From positions 45,754 to 109,753 of the forward strand of contig JBBELK010000549.1 of the NCBI GenBank assembly GCA_037783545.1: a DNA stretch of 64,000 bases. The letters run 5' to 3'. Both the position numbers and the translations under genes were made by a program. Source of the stretch: Henricia sp. BOLD:AAB3569 (taxonomy: Eukaryota; Echinodermata; Asteroidea; Spinulosida; Echinasteridae). This document shows positions 25,001 through 38,202 of the stretch, piece by piece; positions within the stretch are counted from its first letter, which is position 1; every line of letters begins with the position of its first letter. The notes under the pieces are model-generated. The model was not told where the DNA came from. It ran no database searches and saw only the letters and a list, made by a program, of their open reading frames with translations.

Positions 25001-28000
25001 CATGCAAAATTTGAAGTTGGTTGGAAAATTCCTTGATTTCCAAATTTGCCGGCATTTGGGACACACTTTGACCTAATTCCCGTCACAATCTGGGGTGAGT
25101 CAACGGCCGTACAAATGTACACCAGCGCCGCGCAGGGTGTACCAACAGCCACGGTTAGGGGAATAACCACGTAGCCGAGCTCCGCTTTCCCTAAACTCTG
25201 AAATTTCTCCGTCATTTCCCAGCGAAAATCTGTCAATTTTGCATGACAAGTGCGGAATATATACAGTTTGGAGCATGCAAAATTTGAAATTGGTTGGAAA
25301 AATCCTTAATTTCCAAATTTGCCGGCATTTGGGACACACTTTGACCTAATTCCCGTCACAATCTGGGGCGAGTCAACGGCCGTACAAATGTACACCAGCG
25401 CCGCGCAGGGTGTACCAACAGCCACGGTTAGGGGAATAACCACGTAGCCGAGCTCCGCTTTCCCTAAACTCTGAAATTTTCTCCGTCATTTCCCAGCGAA
25501 AATCTGTCAATTTTGCATGACAAGTGCGGAATATATACAGTTTGGAGCATGCAAAATTTGAAGTTGGTTGGAAAAATCCTTAATTTCCAAATTTGCCGGC
25601 ATTTGGGACACACTTTGACCTAATTCCCGTCACAATCTGGGGTGAGTCAACGGCCGTACAAATGTACACCAGCGCCGCGCAGGGTGTACCAACAGCCACG
25701 GTTAGGGGAATAACCACGTAGCCGAGCTCCCGCTTTCCCCTAAACTCTGAAATTTCTCCGTCATTTCCCAGCGAAAATCTGTCAATTTTGCATGACAAGT
25801 GCGGAATATATACAGTTTGGAGCATGCAAAATTTGAAGTTGGTTGGAAAAATCCTTAATTTCCAAATTTGCCGGCATTTGGGACACACTTTGACCTAATT
25901 CCCGTCACAATCTGGGGCGAGTCAACGGCCGTACAAATTTACACCAGCGCCGCGCAGGGTGTACCAACAGCCACGGTTAGGGGAATAACCACGTAGCCGA
26001 GCTCCGCTTTCCCTAAACTCTGAAATTTCTCCGTCATTTCCTAGCGAAAATCTGTCAATTTTGCATGACAAGTGCGGAATATATACAGTTTGGAGCATGC
26101 AAAATTTGAAGTTGGTTGGAAAAATCCTTGATTTCCAAATTTGCCGGCATTTGGGACACACTTTGACCTAATTCCCGTAACAATCTGGGGTGAGTCAACG
26201 GCCGTACAAATGTACACCAGCGCCGCGCAGGGTGTACCAACAGCCACGGTTAGGGGAATAACCACGTAGCCGAGCTCCACTTTCCCTAAACTCTGAATTT
26301 TTCTCCGTCATTTCCCAGCGAAAATCTGTCAATTTTGCATGACAAGTGCGGAATATATACAGTTTGGAGCATGCAAAATTTGAAGTTGGTTGGAAAAATC
26401 CTTAATTTCCAAATTTGCCGGCATTTGGGACACACTTTGACCTAATTCCCGTCACAATCTGGGGCGAGTCAACGGCCGTACAAATGTACACCAGCGCCGC
26501 GCAGGGTGTACCAACAGCCACGGTTAGGGGAATAACCACGTAGCCGAGCTCCGCTTTCCCTAAACTCTGAAATTTCTCGTCATTTCCTCAGCGAAAATCT
26601 GTCAATTTTGCATGACAAGTGCGGAATATATACAGTTTGGAGCATGCAAAATTTGAAGTTGGTTGAAAATTCCTTAGATTTCCAAATTTGCCGGCATTTG
26701 GGACACACTTTGACCTAATTCCCGTCACAATCTGGGGTGAGTCAACGGCCGTACAAATGTACACCAGCGCCGCGCAGGGTGTACCAACAGCCACGGTTAG
26801 GGGAATAACCACGTAGCCGAGCTCCACTCTTCCCTAAACTCTGAAATTTCTCCGTCATTTCCCAGCGAAAATCTGTCAATTTTGCATGACAAGTGCGGAA
26901 TATATACAGTTTGGAGCATGCAAAATTTGAAGTTGGTTGGAAAAATCCTTAATTTCCAAATTTGCCGGCATTTGGGACACACTTTGACCTAATTCCCGTC
27001 ACAATCTGGGGTGAGTCAACGGCCGTACAAATGTACACCAGCGCCGCGCAGGGTGTACCAACAGCCACGGTTAGGGAATAACCACGTAGCCGAGCTCCGC
27101 TTTCCCTAAACTCTGAAATTTCTTCCGTCATTTCCCAGCGAAAATCTGTCAATTTTGCATGACAAGTGCGGAATATATACAGTTTGGAGCATGCAAAATT
27201 GAAGTTGGTTGGAAAAATCCTTAATTTCCAATTTGCCGGCATTTGGGACACACTTTGACCTAATTCCCGTCACAATCTGGGGTGAGTCAACGGCCGTACA
27301 AATGTACACCAGCGCCGCGCAGGGTGTACCAACAGCCCACGGTTAGGGGAATAACCACGTAGCCGAGCTCCGCTTCCCTAAACTCTGAAATTTCTCCGTC
27401 ATTTCCCAGCGAAAATCTGTCAATTTTGCATGACAAGTGCGGAATATATACAGTTTGGAGCATGCAAAATTTGAAGTTGGTTGGAAAAATCCTTAATTTC
27501 CAAATTTGCCGGCATTTGGGACACACTTTGACCTAATTCCCGTCACAATCTGGGGTGAGTCAACGGCCGTACAAATGTACACCAGCGCCGCGCAGGGTGT
27601 ACCAACAGCCACGGTTAGGGGAATAACCACGTAGCCGAGCTCCGCTTTCCCTAAACTCTGAAATTTTCTCCGTCATTTCCCAGCGAAAATCTGTCAATTT
27701 TGCATGACAAGTGCGGAATATATACAGTTTGGAGCATGCAAAATTTGAAGTTGGTTGGAAAAATCCTTAATTTCCAAATTTGCCGGCATTTGGGACACAC
27801 TTTGACCTAATTCCCGTCACAATCTGGGGTGAGTCCAACGGCCGTACAAATGTACACCAGCGCCGCGCAGGGTGTACCAACAGCCACGGTTAGGGGAATA
27901 ACCACGTAGCCGAGCTCCGCTTTCCCTAAACTCTGAAATTTCTCCGTCATTTCCCAGCGAAAATCTGTCAATTTTGCATGACAAGTGCGGAATATATACA

Positions 28001-31000
28001 GTTTGGAGCATGCAAAATTTGAAGTTGGTTGGAAAAATCCTTAATTTCCAAATTTGCCGGCATTTGGGACACAACTTTGACCTAATTCCCGTCACAATCT
28101 GGGGCGAGTCAACGGCCCGTACAAATGTACACCAGCGCCGCGCAGGGTGTACCAACAGCCACGGTTAGGGGAATAACCACGTAGCCGAGCTCCGCTTTCC
28201 CTAAACTCTGAAATTTTCCGTCATTTCCTAGCGAAAATCTGTCAATTTTGCATGACAAGTGCGGAATATATACAGTTTGGAGCATGCAAAATTTGAAGTT
28301 GGTTGGAAAATTCCTTGAATTTCCAAATTTGCCGGCATTTGGGACACACTTTGACCTAATTCCCGTCACAATCTGGGGTGAGTCAACAGGCCGTACAAAT
28401 GTACACCAGCGCCGCGCAGGGTGTACCAACAGCCACGGTTAGGGGAATAACCACGTAGCCGAGCTCCCTTTCCCTAAACTCTGAAATTTCTCCGTCATTT
28501 CCCAGCGAAAATCTGTCAATTTTGCATGACAAGTGCGGAATATATACAGTTTGGAGCATGCAAAATTTGAAGTTGGTTGGAAAAAATCCTTAATTTCCAA
28601 ATTTGCCGGCATTTGGGACACACTTTGACCTAATCCCGTCACAATCTGGGGCGAGTCAACGGCCGTACAAATGTACACCAGCGCCGCGCAGGGTGTACCA
28701 ACAGCCACGGTTAGGGGAATAACCACGTAGCCGAGCTCCGCTTTCCCTAAACTCTGAAATTTTCCGTCATTTCCCAGCGAAAATCTGTCAATTTTGCATG
28801 ACAAGTGCGGAATATATACAGTTTGGAGCATGCAAAATTTGAAGTTGGTTGGAAAAATCCTTAATTTCCAAATTTGCCGGCATTTGGGACACACTTGACC
28901 TAATTCCCGTCACAATCTGGGGTGAGTCAACGGCCGTACAAATGTACACCAGCGCCGCGCAGGGTGTACCAACAGCCACGGTTAGGGGAATAACCACGTA
29001 GCCGAGCTCCGCTTTCCCTAAACTCTGAAATTTCTCCGTCATTTCCCAGCGAAAATCTGTCAATTTTGCATGACAAGTGCGGAATATATACAGTTTGGAG
29101 CATGCAAAATTTGAAGTTGGTTGGAAAAATCCTTAATTCCAAATTTGCCGGCATTTGGGACACACTTTGACCTAATTCCCGTCGACAATCTGGGGCGAGT
29201 CAACGGCCGTACAAATGTACACCAGCGCCGCGCAGGGTGTACCAACAGCCACGGTTAGGGGAATAACCACGTAGCCGAGCTCCGCTTTCCCTAAACTCTG
29301 AAATTTCTCCGTCATTTCCTAGCGAAAATCTGTCAATTTTGCATGACAAGTGCGGAATATATACAGTTTGGGAGCATGCAAAATTTGAAGTTGGTTGGAA
29401 AATTCCTTGATTTCCAAATTTGCCGGCATTTGGGACACACTTTGACCTAATTCCCGTCACAATCTGGGGTGAGTCAACGGCCGTACAAATGTACACCAGC
29501 GCCGCGCAGGGTGTACCAACAGCCACGGTTAGGGGAATAACCACGTAGCCGAGCTCCACTTTCCCCTAAACTCTGAAATTTCTCCGTCATTTCCCAGCGA
29601 AAATCTGTCAATTTTGCATGACAAGTGCGGAATATATACAGTTTGGAGCATGCAAAATTTGAAGTTGGTTGGAAAAATCCTTAATTTCCAAATTTGCCGG
29701 CATTTGGGACACACTTTGACCTAATTCCCGTCACAATCTGGGTGAGTCAACGGCCGTACAAATGTACACCAGCGCCGCGCAGGGGTGTACCAACAGCCAC
29801 GGTTAGGGGAATAACCACGTAGCCGAGCTCCGCTTTCCCTAAACTCTGAAATTTCTCAGGTCATTTCCCAGCGAAAATCTGTCAATTTTGCATGACAAGT
29901 GCGGAATATATACAGTTTGGAGCATGCAACATTTGAAGTTGGTTGGAAAATTCCTTGATTTCCAAATTTGCCGGCATTTGGGACACACTTTGACCTAATT
30001 CCCGTCACAATCTGGGGTGAGTCAACGGCCGTACAAATGTAACACCAGCGCCGCGCAGGGTGTACCAACAGCCACGGTTAGGGGGAATAACCACGTAGCC
30101 GAGCTCCGCTTTCCCTAAACTCTGAAATTTCTCCGTCATTTCCCAGCGAAAATCTGTCAATTTTGCATGACAAGTGCGGAATATATACAGTTTGGAGCAT
30201 GCAAAATTTGAAGTTGGTTGGAAAAATCCTTAATTTCAAATTTGCCGGCATTTGGGACACACTTTGACCTAATTCCCGTCACAATCTGGGTGAGTCAACG
30301 GCCGTACAAATGTACACCAGCGCCGCGCCAGGGTGTACCAACAGCCACGGTTAGGGGAATAACCACGTAGCCGAGCTCCGCTTTCCTAAACTCTGAAATT
30401 TCTCCATCATTTCCAGCGAAAATCTGTCAATTTTGCATGACAAGTGCGGAATATATACAGTTTGGAGCATGCAACATTTGAAGTTGGTTGGAAAATTCCT
30501 TGATTTCCAAATTTGCCGGCATTTGGGACACACTTTGACCTAATTCCCGTCACAATCTGGGTGAGTCAACGGCCGTTCAAATGTACACCAGCGACGCGCA
30601 GGGTGTACCAACAGCCACGGTTAGGGGAATAACCACGTAGCCGAGCTCCGCTTTCCTAAACTCTGAAATTTCTCCGTCATTTCCAGCGAAAATCTGTCAA
30701 TTTTGCATGACAAGTGCGGAATATATACAGTTTGGAGCATGCAAAATTTGAAGTTGGTTGGAAAATTCCTTGATTTCCAAATTTGCCGGCATTTGGGACA
30801 CACTTTGACCTAATTCCCGTCACAATCTGGGGTGAGTCAACGGCCGTACAAATGTACACCAGCGCCGCGCAGGGTGTACCAACAGCCACGGTTAGGGGAA
30901 TAACCACGTAGCCGAGCTCGCGCTTTCCTAAACTCTGAAATTTCTCCATCATTTCCCAGCGAAAATCTGTCAATTTTGCATGACAAGTGCGGAATATATA

Positions 31001-34000
31001 CAGTTTGGAGCATGCAAAATTTGAAGTTGGTTGGAAAAATTCCTTAGATTTCCAAATTTGCCGGCATTTGGGACACACTTTGACCTAATTCCGTCACAAT
31101 CTGGGGTGAGTCAACGGCCGTCTAATGTACACCAGCGCCGCGCAGGGTGTACCAACAGCCACGGTTAGGGGAATAACCACGTAGCCGAGCTCCGCTTTCC
31201 CTAAACTCTGAAATTTCTCCGTCATTTCCCAGCGAAAATCTGTCAATTTTGCATGACAAGTGCGGAATATATACAGTTTGGAGCATGCAAAATTTGAAGT
31301 TGGTTGGAAAAATCCTTGATTTCCAAATTTGCCGGCATTTGGGACACACTTTGACCTAATTCCCGTCACAATCTGGGGTGAGTCAACGGCCGTACAAATG
31401 TACACCAGCGCCGCGCAGGGTGTACCAACAGCCACGGTTAGGGAATAACCACGTAGCCGAGCTCCGCTTTCCCTAAACTCTGAAATTTCTCCGTCATTTC
31501 CCAGCGAAAATCTGTCAATTTTGCATGACAAGTGCGGAATATATACAGTTTGGAGCATGCAAAATTTGAAGTTGGTTGGAAAATTCCTTGATTTCCAAAT
31601 TTGGCCGCATTTGGACACACTTTGACCTAATTCCCGTCACAATCTGGGGCTGAGTCAACGGCCGTACAAATTTACACCAGCGCCGCGCAGGGTGTACCAA
31701 CAGCCACGGTTAGGGGAATAACCACGTAGCCGAGCTCCGCTTTCCCTAAACTCTGAAATTTCTCCGTCATTTCCAGCGAAAATCTGTCAATTTTGCATGA
31801 CAAGTGCGGAATATATACAGTTTGGAGCATGCAAAATTTGAAGTTGGTTGGAAAATTCCTTGATTTCCAAATTTGCCGGCATTTGGGACACACTTTGACC
31901 TAATTCCCGTCACAATCTGGGGTGAGTCAACGGCCGTACAAATGTACACCAGCGCCGCGCAGGGTGTACCAACAGCCACGGTTAGGGGAATAACCACGTA
32001 GCCGAGCTCCGCTTTCCCTAAACTCTGAAATTTCTTCTCCGTCATTTCCCAGCGAAAATCTGTCAATTTGCATGACAAGTGCGGAATATATACAGTTTGG
32101 AGCATGCAAAATTTGAAGTTGGTTGGAAAATTCCTTGATTTCCAAATTTGCCGGCATTTGGGACACACTTTGACCTAATTCCCGTCACAATCTGGGGTGA
32201 GTCAACGGCCGTACAAATGTACACCAGCGCCGCGCAGGGTGTACCAACAGCCACGGTTAGGGGAATAACCACGTAGCCGAGCTCCGCTTTCCCTAAACTC
32301 TGAAATTTCTCCGTCATTTCCCAGCGAAAATCTGTCAATTTTGCATGACAAGTGCGGAATATATACAGTTTGGAGCATGCAAAATTGAAGTTGGTTGGAA
32401 AAATCCTTGATTCCAAATTTGCCGGCATTTGGGACACACTTTGACCTAATTCCCGTCACAATCTGGGGTGAGTCAACGGCCGTACAAATGTACACCAGCG
32501 CCGCGCAGGGGTGTACCAACAGCCACGGTTAGGGGAATAACCACGTAGCCGAGCTCCGCTTTCCCTAAACTCTGAAATTTCTCCGTCATTTCCCAGCGAA
32601 AATCTGTCAATTTTGCATGACAAGTGCGGAATATATACAGTTTGGAGCATGCAAAATTTAAAGTTGGTTGGAAAATTCCTTGATTTCCAAATTTGCCTGC
32701 ATTTGGGACACACTTTGACCTAATTCCGTCACAATCTGGGGCGAGTCAACGGCCGTACAAATGTACACCAGCGCCGCGCAGGGTGTACCAACAGCCACGG
32801 TTAGGGGAATAACCACGTAGCCGAGCTCCGCTTTCCTAAACTCTGAAATTTCTCCGTCATTTCCCAGCGAAAATCTGTCAATTTTGCATGACAAGTGCGG
32901 AATATATACAGTTTGGAGCATGCAAAATTTGAAGTTGGTTGGAAAAATCCTAAATTTCCAAATTTGCCGGCATTTGGGACACACTTTGACCTAATTCCCG
33001 TCACAATCTGGGGTGAGTCAACGGCCGTACAAATGTACACCAGCGCCGCGCAGGGTATACCAACAGCCACGGTTAGGGGAATAACCACGTAGCCGAGCTC
33101 CGCTTTCCCTAAACTCTGAAATTTCTCCGTCATTTCCCAGCGAAAATCTGTCAATTTTGCATGACAAGTGCGGAATATATACAGTTTGGAGCATGCAAAA
33201 TTTGAAATTGGTTGGAAAATTCCTTGATTTCCAAATTTGCCGGCATTTGGGACACACTTTGACCTAATTCCTGTCACAATCTGGGGTGAGTCAACGGCCG
33301 TACAAATGTACACCAGCGCCGCGCAGGGTGTACCAACAGCCACGGTTAGGGGAATAACCACGTAGCCGAGCTTCCGCTTTCCCTAAACTCTGAAATTTCT
33401 CCGTCATTTCCCAGCGAAAATCTGTCAATTTTGCATGACAAGTGCGGAATATATACAGTTTGGAGCATGCAAAATTTGAAGTTGGTTGGAAAATTCCTTG
33501 ATTTCCAAATTTGCCGGCATTTTGGGACACACTTTGACCTAATTCCCGTCACAATCTGGGGTGAGTCAACGGCCGTACAAATGTACACCAGCGCCGCGCA
33601 GGGTGTACCAACAGCCACGGTTAGGGGAATAACCACGTAGCCGAGCTCCGCTTTCCCTAAACTCTGAAATTTCTCCGTAATTTCCCAGCGAAAATCTGTC
33701 AATTTTGCATGACAAGTGCGGATATATTACAGTTTGGAGCATGCAAAATTTGAAGTTGGTTGGAAAAATCCTTAATTTCCAAATTTGCCGGCATTTTGGG
33801 ACACACTTTGACCTAATTCCCGTCACAATCTGGGTGAGTCAACGGCCGTACAAATGTACACCAGCGCCGCGCAGGGTGTACCAACAGCCACGGTTAGGGG
33901 AATAACCACGTAGCCGAGCTCCGCTTTCCCTAAAACTCTGGAATTTCTCCGTCATTTCCCAGCGAAAATCTGTCAATTTTGCATGACAAGTGCGGAATAT

Positions 34001-34900
34001 ATACAGTTTGGAGAATGCACAATTTGAAGTTGGTTGGAAAAATCCTTATTTCCAAATTTGCCGGCATTTGGGACACACTTTGACCTAATTCCCGTCACAA
34101 TCTGGGGTGAGTCAACGGCCGTACAAATGTACACCAGCGCCGCGCAGGGTGTACCAACAGCCACGGTTAGGGGTATAACCACGTAGCCGAGCTCCGCTTT
34201 CCCTAAACTCTGAAATTTCTCCGTCATTTCCCAGCGAAAATCTGTCAATTTTGCATGACAAGTGCGGAATATATACAGTTTGGAGCATGCACAATTTGAA
34301 GTTGGTTGGAAAATTCCTTGATTTCCAAATTTGCCGGCATTTGGGACACACTTTGACCTAATTCCCGTCACAATCTGGGGTGAGTCAACGGCCGTACAAA
34401 TGTACACCAGCGCCGCGCAGGGTGTACCAACAGCCACGGTTAGGGGAATAACCACGTAGCCGAGCTCCGCTTTCCCTAAACTCTGAAATTTCTCCGTCAT
34501 TTCCAGCGAAAATCTGTCAATTTTTGCATGACAAGTGCGGAATATTTACAGTTTGGAGCATGCAAAATTTGAAGTTGGTTGAAAAATCCTTAATTTCCAA
34601 ATTTGCCGCATTTGGGACACACTTTGACCTAATTCCCGTCACAATCTGGGGTGAGTCAACGGCCGTACAAATGTACACCAGCGCCGCGCAGGGTGTACCA
34701 ACAGCCACGGTTAGGGGAATAACCACGTAGCCGAGCTCCGCTTTCCCTAAACTCTGAAATTTCTCCGTCATTTCCCAGCGAAAATCTGTCAATTTTGCAT
34801 GACAAGTGCGGAATATATACAGTTTGGAGCATGCAAAATTTGAAGTTGGTTGGAAAATTCTTGATTTCCAAATTTGCCGGCATTTGGGACACACTTTGAC
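21831..34900 (+). repeat. Indel-dense segment of the satellite
   Basis: Here nearly every monomer has one to three single-base insertions or deletions, while substitutions stay few. Examples are CCCCGTCAC near 22344, CACTGAC near 23326, TTTGAACC near 23427, GTAGCCCGAG near 24621, GAGTCCAACGG near 27831, CGGCCCGTAC near 28114, GTAACACCAG near 30038 and CGCGCCAGGG near 30322. In 8739-14472, by contrast, 21 monomers pass with no net length change. The HOR markers match the clean 18.5-20.7 kb region. Consensus errors or a poorly homogenised old segment could both explain this. Only satellite is present. Confidence 0.85.
28651..29741 (+). repeat. Distant copy of the four-monomer HOR (partner at 18559-19647)
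   Basis: This block repeats the marker order of 18559-19647: GGGGCGAG with a short T run, the same one-base loss CACACTTGACC (near 28891), GGGGTGAG, GGGGCGAG with TTTCCTAGCG, then GAGCTCCACTTT. The offset is about 10.09 kb, or 37 monomers less nine bases. It adds private single-base indels, such as GTCGACAATC near 29183, typical of the surrounding noisy segment. Confidence 0.7.
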
Positions 34901-35195
34901 CTAATTCCCGTCACAATCTGGGGTGAGTCAACGGCCGTACAAATGTACACCAGCGCCGCGCAGGGTGTACCAACAGCCACGGTTAGGGGAATAACCACGT
35001 AGCCGAGCTCCGCTTTCCCTAAACTCTGAAATTTCTCCGTCATTTCCCAGCGAAAATCTGTCAATTTTGCATGACAAGTGCGGAATATATACAGTTTGGA
35101 GCATGCAAAATTTGAAGTTGGTTGGAAAATTCCTTGATTTCCAAATTTGCCGGCATTTGGGACACACTTTGACCTAATTCCCGTCACAATCTGGG

Positions 35196-36289
35196 GTGAG
35201 TCAACGGCCGTACAAATGTACACCAGCGCCGCGCAGGGTGTACCAACAGCCACGGTTAGGGAATAACCACGTAGCCGAGCTCCGCTTTCCCTAAACTCTG
35301 AAATTTCTCCGTCATTTCCCAGCGAAAATCTGTCAATTTTGCATGACAAGTGCGGAATACATACAGTTTGGAGCATGCAAAATTTGAAGTTGGTTGGAAA
35401 AATCCTTGATTTCCAAATTTGCCGGCATTTGGGACACACTTTGACCTAATTCCCGTCACAATCTGGTGTGAGTCAACGGCCGTACAAATGTACACCAGCG
35501 CCGCGCAGGGTGTACCAACAGCCACGGTTAGGGGAATAACCACGTAGCCGAGCTCCGCTTTCCTAAACTCTGAAATTTCTCCGTCATTTCCCAGCGAAAA
35601 TCTGTCAATTTTGCATGGACAAGTGCGGAATACATACAGTTTGGAGCATGCAAAATTTGAAGTTGGTTGGAAAAATCCTTGATTTCCAAATTTGCCGGCA
35701 TTTGGGACACACTTTGACCTAATTCCCGTCACAATCTGTGTGAGTCAACGGCCGTACAAAGTGTACACCAGCGCCGCGCAGGGTGTACCAACAGCCACGG
35801 TTAGGGGAATAACCACGTAGCCGAGCTCCGCTTTCACTAAACTCTGAAATTTCTCCGTCATTTCCCAGCGAAAATCTGTCAATTTTGCATGACAAGTGCC
35901 GAATATATACAGTTTGGAGCATGCACAATTTGAAGTTGGTTGGAAAATTCCTTGATTTCCAAATTTGCCGGCATTTGGGACACACTTTGACCTAATTCCC
36001 GTCACAATCTGGGGTGAGTCAACGGCCGTACAAATGTACACCAGCGCCGGGCAGGGTGTACCAACAGCCACGGTTAGGGGAATAACCACGTAGCCGAGCT
36101 CCGCTTTCCCTAAACTCTGAAATTTCCTCACCGTCATTTCCCAGCGAAAATCTGTCAATTTTGCATGACAAGTGCGGAATATATACAGTTTGGAGCATGC
36201 AAAATTTGAAGTTGGTTGAAAAAATCCTTAATTTCCAAATTTGCCGGCATTTGGGACACACTTTGACCTAATTCCCGTCACAATCTGGG
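35196..36289 (+). repeat. Four-monomer HOR at 35-37 kb, copy 1
   Basis: Ordered markers: GAATACATAC (near 35357); CTGGTGTGAG followed by a second GAATACATAC (near 35630); a unit with CTTTCACTAAAC and GTGCCGAATATA (near 35896); and CGCCGGGCAGG (near 36046). All recur in the next 1.1 kb. The third unit is the nearest relative of the monomer that received the transposon. Confidence 0.8.
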
Positions 36290-37386
36290 GTGAGTCAACG
36301 GCCGTACAAATGTACACCAGCGCCGCGCAGGGTGTACCAACAGCCACGGTTAGGGGAATAACCACGTAGCCGAGCTCCGCTTTCCCTAAACTCTGAAATT
36401 TCTCCGTCATTTCCCAGCGAAAATCTGTCAATTTTGCATGACAAGTGCGGAATACATACAGTTTGGAGCATGCAAAATTTGAAGTTGGTTGGAAAAATCC
36501 TTGATTTCCAAATTTGCCGGCATTTGGGACACACTTTGACCTAATTCCCGTCACAATCTGGTGTGAGTCAACGGCCGTACAAATGTACACCAGCGCCGCG
36601 CAGGGTGTACCAACAGCCACGGTTAGGGGAATAACCACGTAGCCGAGCTCCGCTTTCCTAAACTCTGAAATTTCTCCGTCATTTCCCCAGCGAAAATCTG
36701 TCAATTTTGCATGACAAGTGCGGAATACATACAGTTTGGTACAGTTTGGAGCATGCAAAATTTGAAGTTGGTTGGAAAAATCCTTGATTTCCAATTTGCC
36801 GGCATTTGGGACACACTTTGACCTAATTCCCGTCACAATCTGGTGTGAGTCAACGGCCGTACAAATGTACACCAGCGCCGCGCAGGGTGTACCAACAGCC
36901 ACGGTTAGGGGAATAACCACGTAGCCGAGCTCCGCTTTCACTAAACTCTGAAATTTCTCCGTCATTTCCCAGCGAAAATCTGTCAATTTTGCATGACAAG
37001 TGCCGAATATATACAGTTTGGAGCATGCACAATTTGAAGTTGTTGGAAAATTCTTGATTTCCAATTTGCCGGCATTTGGGACACACTTTGACCTAATTCC
37101 CGTCACAATCTGGGGTGAGTCAACGGCCGTACAAATGTACACCAGCGCCGGGCAGGGTGTACCAACAGCCACGGTTAGGGGAATAACCACGTAGCCGAGC
37201 TCCGCTTTCCCTAAACTCTGAAATTTCTCCGTCATTTCCCAGCGAAAATCTGTCAATTTTGCATGACAAGTGCGGAATATATACAGTTTGGAGCATGCAA
37301 AATTGAAGTTGGTTGGAAAATTCCTTGATTTCCAAATTTGCCGGCATTTGGGACACACTTTGACCTAATTCCCGTCACAATCTGGG
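36290..37386 (+). repeat. Four-monomer HOR at 35-37 kb, copy 2
   Basis: Repeats the marker order of the previous 1.1 kb: GAATACATAC near 36451 and 36724, CTGGTGTGAG near 36559 and 36840, CTTTCACTAAAC near 36937, GTGCCGAATATA near 37001 and CGCCGGGCAGG near 37147. It has private indels, including the 10-bp tandem duplication at 36730-36749. Confidence 0.8.
36730..36749 (+). repeat. 10-bp tandem duplication inside one monomer
   Basis: TACAGTTTGG occurs twice back to back (36730-36739 and 36740-36749), where every other monomer has it once. It is a private slippage-type event and does not appear in the sister HOR copy. Confidence 0.85.
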
Positions 37387-38202
37387 GTGAGTCAACGGCC
37401 GTACAAATGTACACCAGCGCCGCGCAGGGTGTACCAACAGCCACGGTTAGGGAATAACCACGTAGCCGAGCTCCGCTTTCCCTAAACTCTGAAATTTCTC
37501 CGTCATTTCCCAGCGAAAATCTGTCAATTTTGCATGACAAGTGCGGAATATATACAGTTTGGAGCATGCAAAATTTGAAGTTGGTTGAAAAAATCCTTAA
37601 TTTCCAAATTTGCCGGCATTTGGGACACACTTTGACCTAATTCCCGTCACAATCTGGGGTGAGTCAACGGCCGTACAAATGTACACCAGCGCCGCGCAGG
37701 GTGTACCAACAGCCACGGTTAGGGGAATAACCACGTAGCCGAGCTCCGCTTTCCCTAAACTCTGAAATTTCTCCGTCATTTCCCAGCGAAAATCTGTCAA
37801 TTTTGCATGACAAGTGCGGAATATATACAGTTTGGAGCATGCAAAATTTGAAGTTGGTTGGAAAATTCCTTGATTTCCAAATTTGCCGGCATTTGGGACA
37901 CACTTTGACCTAATTCCCGTCACAATCTGGGTGAGTCAACGGCCGTACAAATGTACACCAGCGCCGCGCAGGGTGTACCAACAGCCACGGTTAGGGAATA
38001 ACCACGTAGCCGAGCTCCGATTTCCCTAAACTCTGAAATTTCTCCGTCATTTCCCAGCGAAAATCTGTCAATTTTGCATGACAAGTGCGGAATATATACA
38101 GTTTGGAGCATGCAAAATTTGAAGTTGGTTGAAAAAATCCTTAATTTTCAAATTTGCCGGCATTTGGGACACACTTTGACCTAATTCCCGTCACAATCTG
38201 GG

